Assembly (NCBI RefSeq): GCF_038561965.1
Contig: NZ_CP139348.1
Coordinates: forward strand, 4,402,001-4,466,000
DNA: 64,000 nt
DNA from: Stutzerimonas stutzeri
Lineage (GTDB): Bacteria; Pseudomonadota; Gammaproteobacteria; Pseudomonadales; Pseudomonadaceae
Reading direction: 5' to 3'
This document shows, piece after piece, positions 18,239 to 27,252 of the stretch. Numbering within the stretch: the first letter of the stretch is position 1; every line of letters begins with the position of its first letter. Under the pieces are notes generated by a model. That model worked only from the letters and a program-made list of their open reading frames with translations, had not been told where the DNA came from and did not search any database. The translations under genes and the position numbers were made by a program.

Positions 18239-18568
18239 ATGCCGTATATCAAGCGTGATGGAAACGGGCGTCTGCTCAAAATTGAGCCGGTGCCCTTCGA
18301 CGACATGACCGGTGAGCTACCGGACGACGACAGCGAGGTTCGCGCCTGGCTCGCCGCCCAGGACAGCCTTGCCCATCTGCGCCAGAGCGATCTGGAGATG
18401 GTGCGGGTACTGGAGGATTTGATTCACGCCCTGATCGACAAGGGCGTGCTGCGTATTACCGACCTACCGGATTCGGCCCAGGCCAAACTGGCAGGGCGGA
18501 GCCGGGCGCGCAATGCGCTCGGCTCGACACGCTTACTGGTCGACGATGACGACACCGGCCTGATCTGA
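18239..18568 (+). CDS. Conserved small protein of the lap locus, function unknown
   Basis: Acidic protein of 109 residues: MPYIKRDGNGRLLKIEPVPF, then a Glu/Asp-rich stretch, a predicted helical middle (SDLEMVRVLEDLIHALIDKG) and the C-terminal VDDDDTGLI. Similar Pseudomonas proteins are often named 'tryptophan synthase subunit beta-like', but there is no trpB catalytic feature and I would not use that name for function. No signal peptide or TM, so cytoplasmic. It lies 58 bases after the adhesin gene behind a strong hairpin, and its last 36 bases overlap the 3' end of the convergent lapD gene. The frame is open to 18185 but ATG 18239 matches the family. Confidence 0.75.
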   Translation: MPYIKRDGNGRLLKIEPVPFDDMTGELPDDDSEVRAWLAAQDSLAHLRQSDLEMVRVLEDLIHALIDKGVLRITDLPDSAQAKLAGRSRARNALGSTRLLVDDDDTGLI

Positions 18569-20515
18569 CCAGCTTTCGCCGGTTTGCCAAGGCGCCGGAT
18601 TGCCCAGCAACCGGCCCTGTCCACCTTCGAAACCCAACGCGCGAAGGGTCATCCACTCCCCTTCCGTTTCTACCTGCTCAGCGATCAGCGGCAGGTCGAT
18701 GCTGTGGGCGGCACGCTGCATCGCCTGGATGAAAAGATGTTTGTCATCCTCGGTATCGACACCGCGCAGATAGCTGCCATCAACCTTGAGATAGCCGAGG
18801 CCAAGACGCGCGAGGTTGCCGATCATGCTGAAACGGCCGCCAAAGTGCTGAATGCCAAGCCCGAAACCCAGCTGCCGCAGACGCCGTGCCAGCTGCTCGA
18901 GGCTTGCCTGGTCCGGTAGCTGAGACTCGTCCAGCTCGATCGTCAGCAGACCTGCCACATCGCCATGCCGTGCCAGCAATTCGAACACCTCCTCGTTGGA
19001 GGAAGGATCGCTCAACGTGGCGCCGCAAAGGCTGATGGCCAACGGTGAGTGATGAATTTCCAAGGCCGCCAGCGTCTGGCGCAACATGGCCAGGTCCAGC
19101 CGCGCCGTCCAGCCGAAGCGCTCTAGCCACGGCAGGAAGCGCGCCGCCGGCGCCACTTCGCCCTGGCTGTCCACCAGACGCGCCAGCACCTTGCTGTGGA
19201 TTTGCTGCTGCGGCTCCATGGCGCTCATCACTGGCTGGAAATACAACTGCAGCAGGCCGTTCTCAAGTGCACCATCGAGAAGCTGATACCAATCCTGGTG
19301 CTGCTCGGCGACCGCTGCGACTGCGCTAGGCTCGTAGCATGCCCAGGCCGAACGCTGCTGGCTGGCCGCCTGCGCGAGGGCCTGATCCAGCGAGCCATAG
19401 AGTGATGCAGCCGAATTTTCCTGAGAAAACGCCGTCAGGCCGATGTGAGCTACCGGCAGTAGATCGGTAAGTCCGGTCTGCTGCAGCGACGCCAATGCAT
19501 GCTCTACCTGTTCGGCCAGACGTGTGGCTTCGAGCAGATCAAGGCCCACCGCGAGCATGGCGAACTCACCACCGCGTGTGCGTCCGATCAGGAAGCGATC
19601 AGCGGTGACCTGGCGCAATTGTTCGGCGACCGCACGCAACAGCTCATCCGTACGCGCGCCGCCGAGCCTCTGATTGAGGCCGGTCAGATCATTGATCCTG
19701 AGCAGGAACATGTAACCGCTACCCGCCAGGTCTTCGCCACTCAAGCGAGCCTGCAGCTGCATGTCGAAGTGTCGACGGTTGCTCAGGCCGGTCAGGCCAT
19801 CGTGATACGCCTCGTCACGCAAGCGCTCGCTGCGGCGCGCCTCTTCGTCGAACAGCGCCTTGAGCTTCTCCACCATGAGGTTCATGGCCAGCACCACGCG
19901 GCGCAGCTCCGGGGTTTCCGGCAGCTGCGGCACGCTAAGGAATTCACGGCGAGTGATTGCCTGGGACTGCTCGACCATATCGTCGAGCGGGCGCAACTGG
20001 CGCCGCAACAACGCTGCGCCTAGCAGCGCGCTGACCACGCCGCAGAGCACCAGCCAACCGAACATGCCGAGGGTGCTCTGCCACAGGCGCGATACGGCGA
20101 ACATCGGGTGGCTGACTACCTCGACGCGGGCGGCCTGTTGCCAGCCGCGACTGACGATCGCCTCACCGCCTTCCGGCTGCAGATTGATCAGGCTGACGAA
20201 CCACCGCGGCGCACTGCCGGCATCCGGCTCGGCTTGCCGCTCGATCATGGCCTGCTCGGTTTCCAGCTCGATCACCCGGATCGACTGGTAATAACCGCTA
20301 TCGAACAGTGAGCTGACCACCAGCTCGACCATTGCTGGATCGTCGATATTGGCGGTCAGGGACAAACCCAGCGCCGTGGCCGCGTCCTGTGCATGGGAAC
20401 GCAGCTGGTTGGCGTACTGATCGCGCGAACTCTCCAGGCTGACCACGAAGCTGCCGGTGAACGCGGCGAGCAGAAACAGGCAGATCGCTAGCAACAGCTG
20501 TTTGAACAGGGACAT
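18533..20515 (-). CDS. lapD: LapD: c-di-GMP receptor controlling adhesin release
   Basis: Inner-membrane protein of 660 residues. TM1 at residues 5-27, a periplasmic output domain to about 150, TM2 (LGMFGWLVLCGVVSALLGAAL), HAMP, then a degenerate GGDEF domain (HDGLTGLSNRRHFD at its start; active site reads RGGEF) and a degenerate EAL domain (KVLARL in place of EAL; QGRLLGNP near the end). Loss of both catalytic motifs with an intact fold is the hallmark of LapD, which binds c-di-GMP with its EAL domain and then sequesters LapG. It starts 9 bases after the lapG stop, forming a lapG-lapD operon; its 3' end overlaps the convergent 109-residue gene. Confidence 0.94.
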   Translation of the reverse strand: MSLFKQLLLAICLFLLAAFTGSFVVSLESSRDQYANQLRSHAQDAATALGLSLTANIDDPAMVELVVSSLFDSGYYQSIRVIELETEQAMIERQAEPDAGSAPRWFVSLINLQPEGGEAIVSRGWQQAARVEVVSHPMFAVSRLWQSTLGMFGWLVLCGVVSALLGAALLRRQLRPLDDMVEQSQAITRREFLSVPQLPETPELRRVVLAMNLMVEKLKALFDEEARRSERLRDEAYHDGLTGLSNRRHFDMQLQARLSGEDLAGSGYMFLLRINDLTGLNQRLGGARTDELLRAVAEQLRQVTADRFLIGRTRGGEFAMLAVGLDLLEATRLAEQVEHALASLQQTGLTDLLPVAHIGLTAFSQENSAASLYGSLDQALAQAASQQRSAWACYEPSAVAAVAEQHQDWYQLLDGALENGLLQLYFQPVMSAMEPQQQIHSKVLARLVDSQGEVAPAARFLPWLERFGWTARLDLAMLRQTLAALEIHHSPLAISLCGATLSDPSSNEEVFELLARHGDVAGLLTIELDESQLPDQASLEQLARRLRQLGFGLGIQHFGGRFSMIGNLARLGLGYLKVDGSYLRGVDTEDDKHLFIQAMQRAAHSIDLPLIAEQVETEGEWMTLRALGFEGGQGRLLGNPAPWQTGESWSDQAGVVIVDQ

Positions 20516-20524
20516 GTGAAACTC

Positions 20525-21220
20525 CTACGATCCGGACCCGGCCGGAAAACCTTCCGCGTGCATCTTTTTCAGCAAATCCTGCCAGCGCGACAGCTTCTTG
20601 CTGTCGCTCACTTGCTTGTCGCCGCTACGCCCCGGCAGCCACAGCCCTTCGCCATTGAATGCGTAGACCGGCACCAGATCGTTGCGCTGGGTCGCCGGCA
20701 AGATGCCACCGACCAGATTGTCCAGCACCAGCGGTATCGCACCGGGCTGCTCGTAATAGGTCAGCACCATGTGCGCCTGGTTGAGCCTGACTGCCTTGAC
20801 GTAGGTGATACGCAATTTATCGGCCGAGATACCGAGACGCCGCAGGCTCACGTACTTGGCGATCGCATAGTCTTCGCAATCACCCCCACCGATGCGCAAG
20901 GCTTCGACGGGGGTCGCCCAGTAATCGGTTTGCCGCCAGAGCTTGAGGTCGTCCTCGAAGCGCAGCTGGTGATTGAAGAAGTTGTTCACCGCACGCAGCT
21001 TTTCATGTTCCGTAGCCGACACCTGTTCGTTCAACAGCGCCTCCCAGGCCAACAGACGCTCACGCCCTTCACCGAGAGGGCCGTAGCGTTTCTCGGCCTG
21101 ACTCAGGATGCGCGTGAAATCCCAGTCGTCGGCCACCGCCCAGACAAGCTGGGCAAGACCCAGCGCACCCAGCAAAGCGATGACGTAGCGGATAGGGACA
21201 AGCCGCGTCTGGCCAAACAT
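20525..21220 (-). CDS. lapG: LapG: periplasmic cysteine protease that releases the adhesin
   Basis: Protein of 231 residues with an N-terminal signal/anchor (IRYVIALLGALGLAQLVWAV) and the transglutaminase-like cysteine protease fold. Catalytic Cys is in GGGDCEDYAIAKY, His in QAHMVLTYY and Asp in LVLDNLVGG. The acidic residues around the Cys loop are those that bind calcium in LapG. It cleaves the adhesin N-terminus at TAAG when c-di-GMP is low and LapD lets it go. ATG 21220 is chosen because the hydrophobic leader begins there; the 34 upstream residues of the open frame look non-coding. It is divergent from tex across 240 bases. Confidence 0.94.
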   Translation of the reverse strand: MFGQTRLVPIRYVIALLGALGLAQLVWAVADDWDFTRILSQAEKRYGPLGEGRERLLAWEALLNEQVSATEHEKLRAVNNFFNHQLRFEDDLKLWRQTDYWATPVEALRIGGGDCEDYAIAKYVSLRRLGISADKLRITYVKAVRLNQAHMVLTYYEQPGAIPLVLDNLVGGILPATQRNDLVPVYAFNGEGLWLPGRSGDKQVSDSKKLSRWQDLLKKMHAEGFPAGSGS

Positions 21221-21405
21221 GACTACAACTCTTGAACGGCGGACGGGATGGGAAGCAGCCGCAGCTGATGGCGCAGTGCCACTCGAACACTGGATGTTGG
21301 CGGGACGGCGGCTAAAACACAAGCGCCACGCCTACTGGCGCGACGGCTGGCCAGCGTGCCAGGTGGGTTTGCCGTCACGAACGCCCGAAGCCGGGCAGCG
21401 GCAGT

Positions 21406-21411
21406 TATACT
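21406..21411 (+). promoter_or_regulatory. Possible -10 element for tex
   Basis: TATACT lies 50 bases before the tex start in the lapG/tex divergent region. No convincing -35 hexamer is seen at the right distance, so this is only suggestive. Confidence 0.3.
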
Positions 21412-21460
21412 TGCCCGCTTTTCTGGCCGGCCGGCCGTCATTCCGCCCGCAGGACAACAC

Positions 21461-23794
21461 ATGGACAGCATCAATTCCCGTATCGCCAACGAGCTGGGCG
21501 TACGCCCGCAACAGGTCGCCGCCGCCGTGGCGCTGCTCGACGAAGGCTCCACCGTGCCCTTCATCGCCCGCTACCGCAAGGAAGTCACCGGCAGCCTCGA
21601 CGATACCCAGCTGCGCAACCTGGAAGAGCGCCTGCGCTACCTGCGCGAGCTGGATGATCGCCGTGCATCCATCCTCGCCAGCATCGAGGAACAGGGCAAG
21701 CTGACGCCCGAGCTCAAGCGCGAGATCGACCTTGCCGACACCAAGACCCGCCTCGAAGATCTTTACCTGCCCTATAAACAGAAGCGCCGCACCAAGGGCC
21801 AAATTGCCCTGGAAGCAGGTCTCGGCGAGCTGGCCGATGCGCTGTTCGGCAACCCGGAGCTCACGCCTGAGCAGGAAGCCGAACGTTTCATCGACGCCGA
21901 AAAGGGCTTTGCCGATGTGAAAGCGTTGCTCGAAGGCGCCAAGTACATCCTCATGGAGCGCTTCGCCGAAGACGCCGACCTGCTGGCCAAGCTGCGCGAC
22001 TTCCTCAAGCACAACGCCACGCTCAGTGCCCGCGTGGTGCCAGGCAAGGAGAATGAAGGCGCCAAGTTCAGCGACTACTTCGAGCATGACGAAGTGCTGA
22101 AGAACACTCCGTCGCACCGCGCGCTGGCGATCTTCCGCGGACGCAACGAAGGCATCCTCAGCGTAAGCCTCAAGGTCGGGGATGAGACGCCGGGTAGCAT
22201 GCACCCAGGCGAGGGCATGATTGGCGAGCGCTTCGGCATCGCCAACCGTGGCCGCGCGGCGGACAAGTGGCTCGGTGAGGTGGTGCGCTGGACCTGGAAG
22301 GTCAAGCTCTACACTCACTTGGAAACCGACCTGCTCGGCGAGCTGCGCGACAAGGCCGAGGACGACGCCATCGGTGTCTTTGCGCGCAACATGCACGATC
22401 TTCTGTTATCCGCGCCGGCCGGACCGCGTGCCACCCTCGGCCTCGACCCGGGCCTGCGTACGGGTTGCAAAGTCGCGGTGGTCGATGCCACCGGCAAGCT
22501 GCTGGATACCGCTACCGTTTACCCTCACGCGCCGCGCAACGACTGGGACGGCACCCTGGCGGTGCTGGCCAAGCTGTGCGCCAAGCACGGCGTCGACCTG
22601 ATCGCTATCGGCAACGGCACCGCCAGTCGCGAAAGCGACAGGCTGGCGGCCGATCTGATCAAACAAGTGCCGGGCCTGAAGCTGACCAAGGTGATGGTCT
22701 CCGAGGCCGGCGCCTCGGTGTACTCAGCCTCTGAGCTGGCGGCGAAGGAATTTCCGGATCTGGATGTCTCGATCCGTGGCGCGGTATCCATCGCGCGCCG
22801 CCTGCAGGACCCGCTGGCCGAGCTGGTGAAGATCGAACCAAAAGCCATCGGCGTTGGCCAGTACCAGCACGATGTTTCCCAGCTCAAGCTGGCACGCTCG
22901 CTGGACGCGGTCGTCGAAGACTGCGTGAACGCCGTCGGCGTCGACGTCAACACCGCCTCCGTGGCGCTGCTGGCGCGTATCTCTGGCCTCAACACCACCC
23001 TGGCGCAGAACATCGTCGCCTACCGCGACGCTAACGGTGCGTTCAAAGCCCGCAGCGAGCTGAAAAAGGTACCGCGTCTGGGCGACAAGACCTTCGAGCA
23101 GGCCGCCGGATTCCTCCGCGTGATGAATGGCGACAACCCGCTGGACGCCTCGGCGGTGCACCCGGAAACCTATCCGCTGGTCAAGCGCATCGCCCAGGAC
23201 ACCGGCCGCGATATCCGCTCGCTGATCGGCGACTCGGCGTTCCTCAAGCGCCTGGACCCCAAGCAGTTCACTGATGAAAGCTTCGGTCTGGTCACCGTCA
23301 GCGACATTCTCCAGGAACTGGAAAAGCCTGGCCGCGACCCGCGCCCCGAGTTCAAGACTGCCGAGTTCCAGGATGGCGTCGAGAAGCTCAGCGATCTGGA
23401 GCCGGGCATGGTGCTCGAAGGCGTGGTGACCAACGTGACCAACTTCGGTGCCTTCGTCGATATCGGCGTGCATCAGGATGGCCTGGTGCACATCAGCGCG
23501 CTGTCCGAGAAGTTCGTCAAGGATCCGTACGAAGTGGTCAAAGCCGGTGACATCGTCAAGGTCAAGGTCATGGAAGTGGACATCCCGCGCCAGCGCGTCG
23601 GCTTGTCCATGCGCATGAGCGACACGCCCGGCGCCAAGACCGATGGCCCGCGTGGCGGGCAATCCCGTGGGGCTGGCGGACAGCCTCGCGGCAACGCACC
23701 GCGCAGCGAGCGTCATGCCAAGGAAGACAAGCCGGCACCGGCCAATGCCGCCATGGCAGCGCTGTTCGCCAATGCCAAGCAATTGAGGAAATGA
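21461..23794 (+). CDS. tex: Tex: S1-domain transcription accessory protein
   Basis: Protein of 777 residues, the expected Tex length. Start MDSINSRIANELGVRPQQV, Tex N-terminal helices (STVPFIARYRKEVTGSLDD), the YqgF/RNase-H-like domain (LGLDPGLRTGCKVAVVDATG; ISVAIGNGTASRES-like region), helix-hairpin-helix repeats (ISGLNTTLAQNIVAYRDANG; LDASAVHPETYPLV) and a C-terminal S1 domain (GMVLEGVVTNVTNFGAFVDI), followed by a Gly/Arg-rich tail. Tex binds nucleic acids and affects transcription and virulence genes in several bacteria. ATG 21461 follows an AGGA Shine-Dalgarno. The next gene follows after 3 bases, so they are cotranscribed. Confidence 0.95.
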   Translation: MDSINSRIANELGVRPQQVAAAVALLDEGSTVPFIARYRKEVTGSLDDTQLRNLEERLRYLRELDDRRASILASIEEQGKLTPELKREIDLADTKTRLEDLYLPYKQKRRTKGQIALEAGLGELADALFGNPELTPEQEAERFIDAEKGFADVKALLEGAKYILMERFAEDADLLAKLRDFLKHNATLSARVVPGKENEGAKFSDYFEHDEVLKNTPSHRALAIFRGRNEGILSVSLKVGDETPGSMHPGEGMIGERFGIANRGRAADKWLGEVVRWTWKVKLYTHLETDLLGELRDKAEDDAIGVFARNMHDLLLSAPAGPRATLGLDPGLRTGCKVAVVDATGKLLDTATVYPHAPRNDWDGTLAVLAKLCAKHGVDLIAIGNGTASRESDRLAADLIKQVPGLKLTKVMVSEAGASVYSASELAAKEFPDLDVSIRGAVSIARRLQDPLAELVKIEPKAIGVGQYQHDVSQLKLARSLDAVVEDCVNAVGVDVNTASVALLARISGLNTTLAQNIVAYRDANGAFKARSELKKVPRLGDKTFEQAAGFLRVMNGDNPLDASAVHPETYPLVKRIAQDTGRDIRSLIGDSAFLKRLDPKQFTDESFGLVTVSDILQELEKPGRDPRPEFKTAEFQDGVEKLSDLEPGMVLEGVVTNVTNFGAFVDIGVHQDGLVHISALSEKFVKDPYEVVKAGDIVKVKVMEVDIPRQRVGLSMRMSDTPGAKTDGPRGGQSRGAGGQPRGNAPRSERHAKEDKPAPANAAMAALFANAKQLRK

Positions 23795-23797
23795 GCC

Positions 23798-24187
23798 ATG
23801 AGTACTGAAGTCGAGGCGGTGGGCAACTCCAGCGCCTTCGGCCGCCTGCTCGGCCTGGAGATCCACCAGGTCGGCAATGGCGAGGCGGTGCTCGGCCTGA
23901 CCATGCACGACGGATTGCGCAACCTGCACGGCAAGCTGCACGGTGGCGCGCTGTTCTCGCTGATCGACACCGCCATGGGCCAGGCCAGCCACAGCCTCGG
24001 CGACGGCGCGCCGAATAGCGTGACGCTGGAGTGCAAGGTCAACTACATCCGCCCGGTGAGCGACGGCGAGCTGCGCTGCCGCGCCTGGGTGGTGCATGGC
24101 GGCCGGCGCACCCAGGTGCTCGAAGCCGAAGTTCATCAGGGCGAAAAACTGGTCGCCAAGGCCCAGGCGACATTCGCCTGCCTGTAG
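23798..24187 (+). CDS. PaaI-family hotdog thioesterase
   Basis: Protein of 129 residues. The hotdog active-site stretch LHGKLHGGALFSLIDTAMGQ (HGG...D) and VTLECKVNYIRPVSDGEL are typical of PaaI/4-hydroxybenzoyl-CoA thioesterases acting on acyl-CoA. The substrate cannot be told. It begins 3 bases after tex, and this pairing is also recalled from PAO1. Cytoplasmic, no signal peptide. Confidence 0.88.
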   Translation: MSTEVEAVGNSSAFGRLLGLEIHQVGNGEAVLGLTMHDGLRNLHGKLHGGALFSLIDTAMGQASHSLGDGAPNSVTLECKVNYIRPVSDGELRCRAWVVHGGRRTQVLEAEVHQGEKLVAKAQATFACL

Positions 24188-24297
24188 TCGCCCACGGAGC
24201 CGCCACGCGTCGACGGCGGTCGAAGCAACGTCGCCTCTTGTGAAGCGGCTTTTCCATCCCCATATTGGGCCGACTGTCGCGTGAAGGAATCCACAAG

Positions 24298-25875
24298 TTG
24301 AGCGCACTTCTCTCCCACCGCCTGGCATTGCTGGCCGAGCCCACCCACCTGCCACTGCTCAGCCAATGCCTGCACGGGATCGAACGCGAGTGCCTGCGCG
24401 TCGACGCTCACGGCCAGCTGGCGATGACGTCTCACCCTGCTGCACTGGGTTCGGCGCTGACTCACCCGCAGATCACCACCGACTATTCGGAGGCGCTGCT
24501 GGAATTCATCACCGGCACCGACAGCGACCCGAACAACACCCTTGCCGAGCTCGAAGCGATCCACCGCTTCTCCTATGCCAAGCTCGACGAGGAGTTCCTC
24601 TGGAGCCCGTCGATGCCCTGCCCGCTACCGAGCGAGGCGGACATCCCAATCGCCGAATACGGCAGCTCCAACATCGGCCGGCTCAAGCACGTCTACCGCC
24701 AAGGCCTGGCGCTGCGCTATGGCAAGACCATGCAGTGCATCGCCGGCATCCACTACAACTTCTCATTGCCCGAGACGTTGTGGCCGGTGCTGCAGGCCGA
24801 TGACGGCGATACCCGCGCGGTGCAGGATTACCGCTCGACGCGCTATATCGCCGTGATCCGCAATTTCCGCCGTTACAGCTGGCTGCTGATGTATCTGTTT
24901 GGCGCCTCACCGGCGCTGGATGCCGGCTTCCTGCGTGGCCGCCCACACCAGCTCGACAAGCTCGACGCCAACACGCTGTACCTGCCGTACGCCACCAGCC
25001 TGCGCATGAGCGATCTGGGCTACCAGAACAACGCCCAGGCCGGCCTGACGCCTTGCTATGACAACCTGGACAGCTATACCGAGAGCCTCTTCCGTGCCGT
25101 CTCCACGCCCTACGCTCCCTACGAGGCACTGGGCACCAAAGACGCCGCCGGCCACTGGCAGCAGCTCAACACCAACGTGCTGCAGATCGAAAACGAGTAC
25201 TACTCCAACATCCGCCCGAAACGCGTCACCGCCACCGGCGAACGACCGTTGCAGGCGCTGCGCGCGCGCGGCATTCAGTACATTGAAGTGCGCTGCCTGG
25301 ACATCAATCCGTTCCTGCCGCTGGGCATCGACGCCAGCGAAGCGCACTTCCTCGATGCCTTCCTGCTGTTCTGTGCCCTGAGCGATAGCCCGTGCCTGGC
25401 CGATAGCGAATGTGTCGCGGCCACGGACAACTTCCTCAAGGTGGTCAAGGAAGGTCGCCGGCCGGAGCTCGAACTGCAACGCTGTGGCGAAAACGTCCAG
25501 TTGACTGCCTGGGCCGAGCAGTTGCTTGACCAGATCGCCCAAGTCGCCACGCTCCTCGACCGCAGCCATGGCGACACTCGACATGTCGCGGCGCTTGCCG
25601 AGCAACGCGCCAAGGTGGCCGACAGCAGTCTAACTCCCTCGGCGCGAGTGCTCGACGAGCTACGCCGTAGCGGTGAGAGCTTCAGCCAATTCGCCATGCG
25701 CCAGACCCAGGCCCATGCCGATTACTTCCGCAGCCGGACGCTTAGTGTCGCCGAGCTGGAACAGTTCGAAGCCGCAGCGCAGCAGTCACTGGAGCGACAG
25801 GCTGCGATGGAAGCGGCGGACGAGCTTGATTTCGACAGTTTCGTCGTCGAATACCAGCGCAGCCTGAGTCTCTGA
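24298..25875 (+). CDS. gshA: Glutamate-cysteine ligase
   Basis: First enzyme of glutathione synthesis, 525 residues, matching the gammaproteobacterial type (about 520). Diagnostic stretches are HGIERECLRVDAHGQLAM, HPQITTDYSEALLEFITG, YGKTMQCIAGIHYNFSLP, YNSNIRPKR-like YYSNIRPKRVTATGERPL, and YIEVRCLDINPFLPLGID. The start is taken as TTG 24298 (protein begins MSALLSHRLALL, as in other Pseudomonas GshA proteins) with AAGGA 9-10 bases upstream; a TTG at 24265 would add 11 unlikely residues. It converges on argA. Confidence 0.95.
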   Translation: MSALLSHRLALLAEPTHLPLLSQCLHGIERECLRVDAHGQLAMTSHPAALGSALTHPQITTDYSEALLEFITGTDSDPNNTLAELEAIHRFSYAKLDEEFLWSPSMPCPLPSEADIPIAEYGSSNIGRLKHVYRQGLALRYGKTMQCIAGIHYNFSLPETLWPVLQADDGDTRAVQDYRSTRYIAVIRNFRRYSWLLMYLFGASPALDAGFLRGRPHQLDKLDANTLYLPYATSLRMSDLGYQNNAQAGLTPCYDNLDSYTESLFRAVSTPYAPYEALGTKDAAGHWQQLNTNVLQIENEYYSNIRPKRVTATGERPLQALRARGIQYIEVRCLDINPFLPLGIDASEAHFLDAFLLFCALSDSPCLADSECVAATDNFLKVVKEGRRPELELQRCGENVQLTAWAEQLLDQIAQVATLLDRSHGDTRHVAALAEQRAKVADSSLTPSARVLDELRRSGESFSQFAMRQTQAHADYFRSRTLSVAELEQFEAAAQQSLERQAAMEAADELDFDSFVVEYQRSLSL

Positions 25876-25882
25876 CTGGACA

Positions 25883-25905
25883 CTGGCGGGCGCAACGCCC
25901 GCCAG
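25883..25905. terminator. Hairpin between convergent gshA and argA
   Basis: CTGGCGGGCG and CGCCCGCCAG form a perfect 10-bp stem with a 3-base loop in the 39-base gap between the two stop codons. No T-run follows on either strand; probably a bidirectional transcript end. Confidence 0.55.
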
Positions 25906-25914
25906 GATGCCGTC

Positions 25915-27213
25915 TCAGAGTGATTTTTCGAAGATCTTCGAATTGCGCTGGAAGTTGTACAGCGAGGCACGTGCGGCCGGCAGGCGGTCCACATCAATCG
26001 GTTCGAAACCACGCTCGCGGAACCAGTGAGCGGTGCGCGTGGTAAGCACGATTAGCTTTTTCAGCCCCAGCTTGCGAGCGCGTTCCTCAATGCGTTCGAG
26101 CAACTCGTCGCCGCGACCACCGTGGCGGTATTCCGGATTGACCGCCAGACAGGCCAGCTCGCCGGCATCCGAATCGGCAATCGGATAAAGCGCCGCGCAG
26201 GCGATGATCAGACCGTCGCGCTCGACGATGCTGAACTGCTCGACCTCCCGCTCCAGCACTTCGCGCGAGCGCCGTACCAGAATGCCCTGCTCCTCCAGTG
26301 GCGTGATCAGATCGATGAGGCCGCCAACATCCTCGATGGTCGCCTCGCGCAACTGCTCGAACTGCTCCTGCGTCACCAACGTGCCGCCACCATCGCGGGT
26401 GAACAGCTCGTTGAGCAATGCGCCGTCGTCGGCATAGCTGACCACATGGCTGCGCCGCACACCGCCGCGGCAGGCCTGCGCAGCGGCGTCCAGCAACTCG
26501 GCCTGGTACTGGCTGCCGAGCCGCTCGACATAGGCCGGAATCTGCTGCGGTCGCAGTTCGCGCACCAGCTTGCCGCTTTCGTCGAGCAAGCCCGGCTCGG
26601 CACCGTAGAGCACCAGCTTGTCGGCCTGCAGGTCGATGGCCGCACGGGTCGCTACGTCTTCGCAGGCGAGGTTGAAGATCTCACCGGTAGGCGAATAACC
26701 CAGCGGCGAGAGCAGCACGATGGTGCGCTCGTCCAGCAGCCGGCCAATGCCCTTGCGATCAATGCGGCGCACCTCGCCGGTGTGGTGCAGGTCGACGCCA
26801 TCGAGCACGCCGATTGGCCGCGCGGTGACGAAGTTGCCACCAGCAACGCGCAGTCGCGCGCCCTGCATGGGCGATGCCGCCATGTCCATCGACAGGCGCG
26901 CCTCAAGGGCGATGCGCATATGCCCGACTGCGTCGATCACGCACTCCATGGTTGGCGTATCGGTGACGCGCAGGTCGCGGTGGAATCGCGGTTCGATACC
27001 TCGGGAGGCCAGACGCGCCTCGATCTGCGGACGCGAACCGAACACCAGCACCAGGCGCACACCGAGGCTGTGCAGCAGCACCAGGTCGTGGACGATATTG
27101 GCGAAGTTGGCGTGCTCCAGGCCATCGCCCGGCAGCATGACGACAAACGTGCGGTCACGGTGCGAGTTGATGTAGGGCGAGGAATCGCGGAGCCAGGTGA
27201 CGTAGTCGTGCAT
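25915..27213 (-). CDS. argA: N-acetylglutamate synthase (amino-acid kinase + GNAT fusion)
   Basis: First step of arginine synthesis, 432 residues as in Pseudomonas ArgA. The N-terminal part is an amino-acid-kinase-like domain (FVVMLPGDGLEHANFANIVH; LSPLGYSPTGEIFNLACEDV) and the C-terminal part a GNAT acetyltransferase (IADSDAGELACLAVNPEYRH, GRGDELLERIEERARKLGL). The kinase-like domain normally binds arginine for feedback control. It lies 39 bases downstream of argE on the same strand. Confidence 0.95.
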   Translation of the reverse strand: MHDYVTWLRDSSPYINSHRDRTFVVMLPGDGLEHANFANIVHDLVLLHSLGVRLVLVFGSRPQIEARLASRGIEPRFHRDLRVTDTPTMECVIDAVGHMRIALEARLSMDMAASPMQGARLRVAGGNFVTARPIGVLDGVDLHHTGEVRRIDRKGIGRLLDERTIVLLSPLGYSPTGEIFNLACEDVATRAAIDLQADKLVLYGAEPGLLDESGKLVRELRPQQIPAYVERLGSQYQAELLDAAAQACRGGVRRSHVVSYADDGALLNELFTRDGGGTLVTQEQFEQLREATIEDVGGLIDLITPLEEQGILVRRSREVLEREVEQFSIVERDGLIIACAALYPIADSDAGELACLAVNPEYRHGGRGDELLERIEERARKLGLKKLIVLTTRTAHWFRERGFEPIDVDRLPAARASLYNFQRNSKIFEKSL

Positions 27214-27252
27214 GGAAAAGCCTTCGTGGCGGTCTTGTTCGTCTGAGGGTGG

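Noticed and set aside
18239..18568. A trpB-like tryptophan synthase function for the 109-residue protein
   Set aside because: It is far too short and has no PLP lysine motif or substrate-binding loop; the name in databases is not a functional assignment.
22724..24355. A 543-codon minus-strand open frame opposite tex and the thioesterase gene
   Set aside because: It spans two well-supported genes on the other strand and their gap, and shows no motif.
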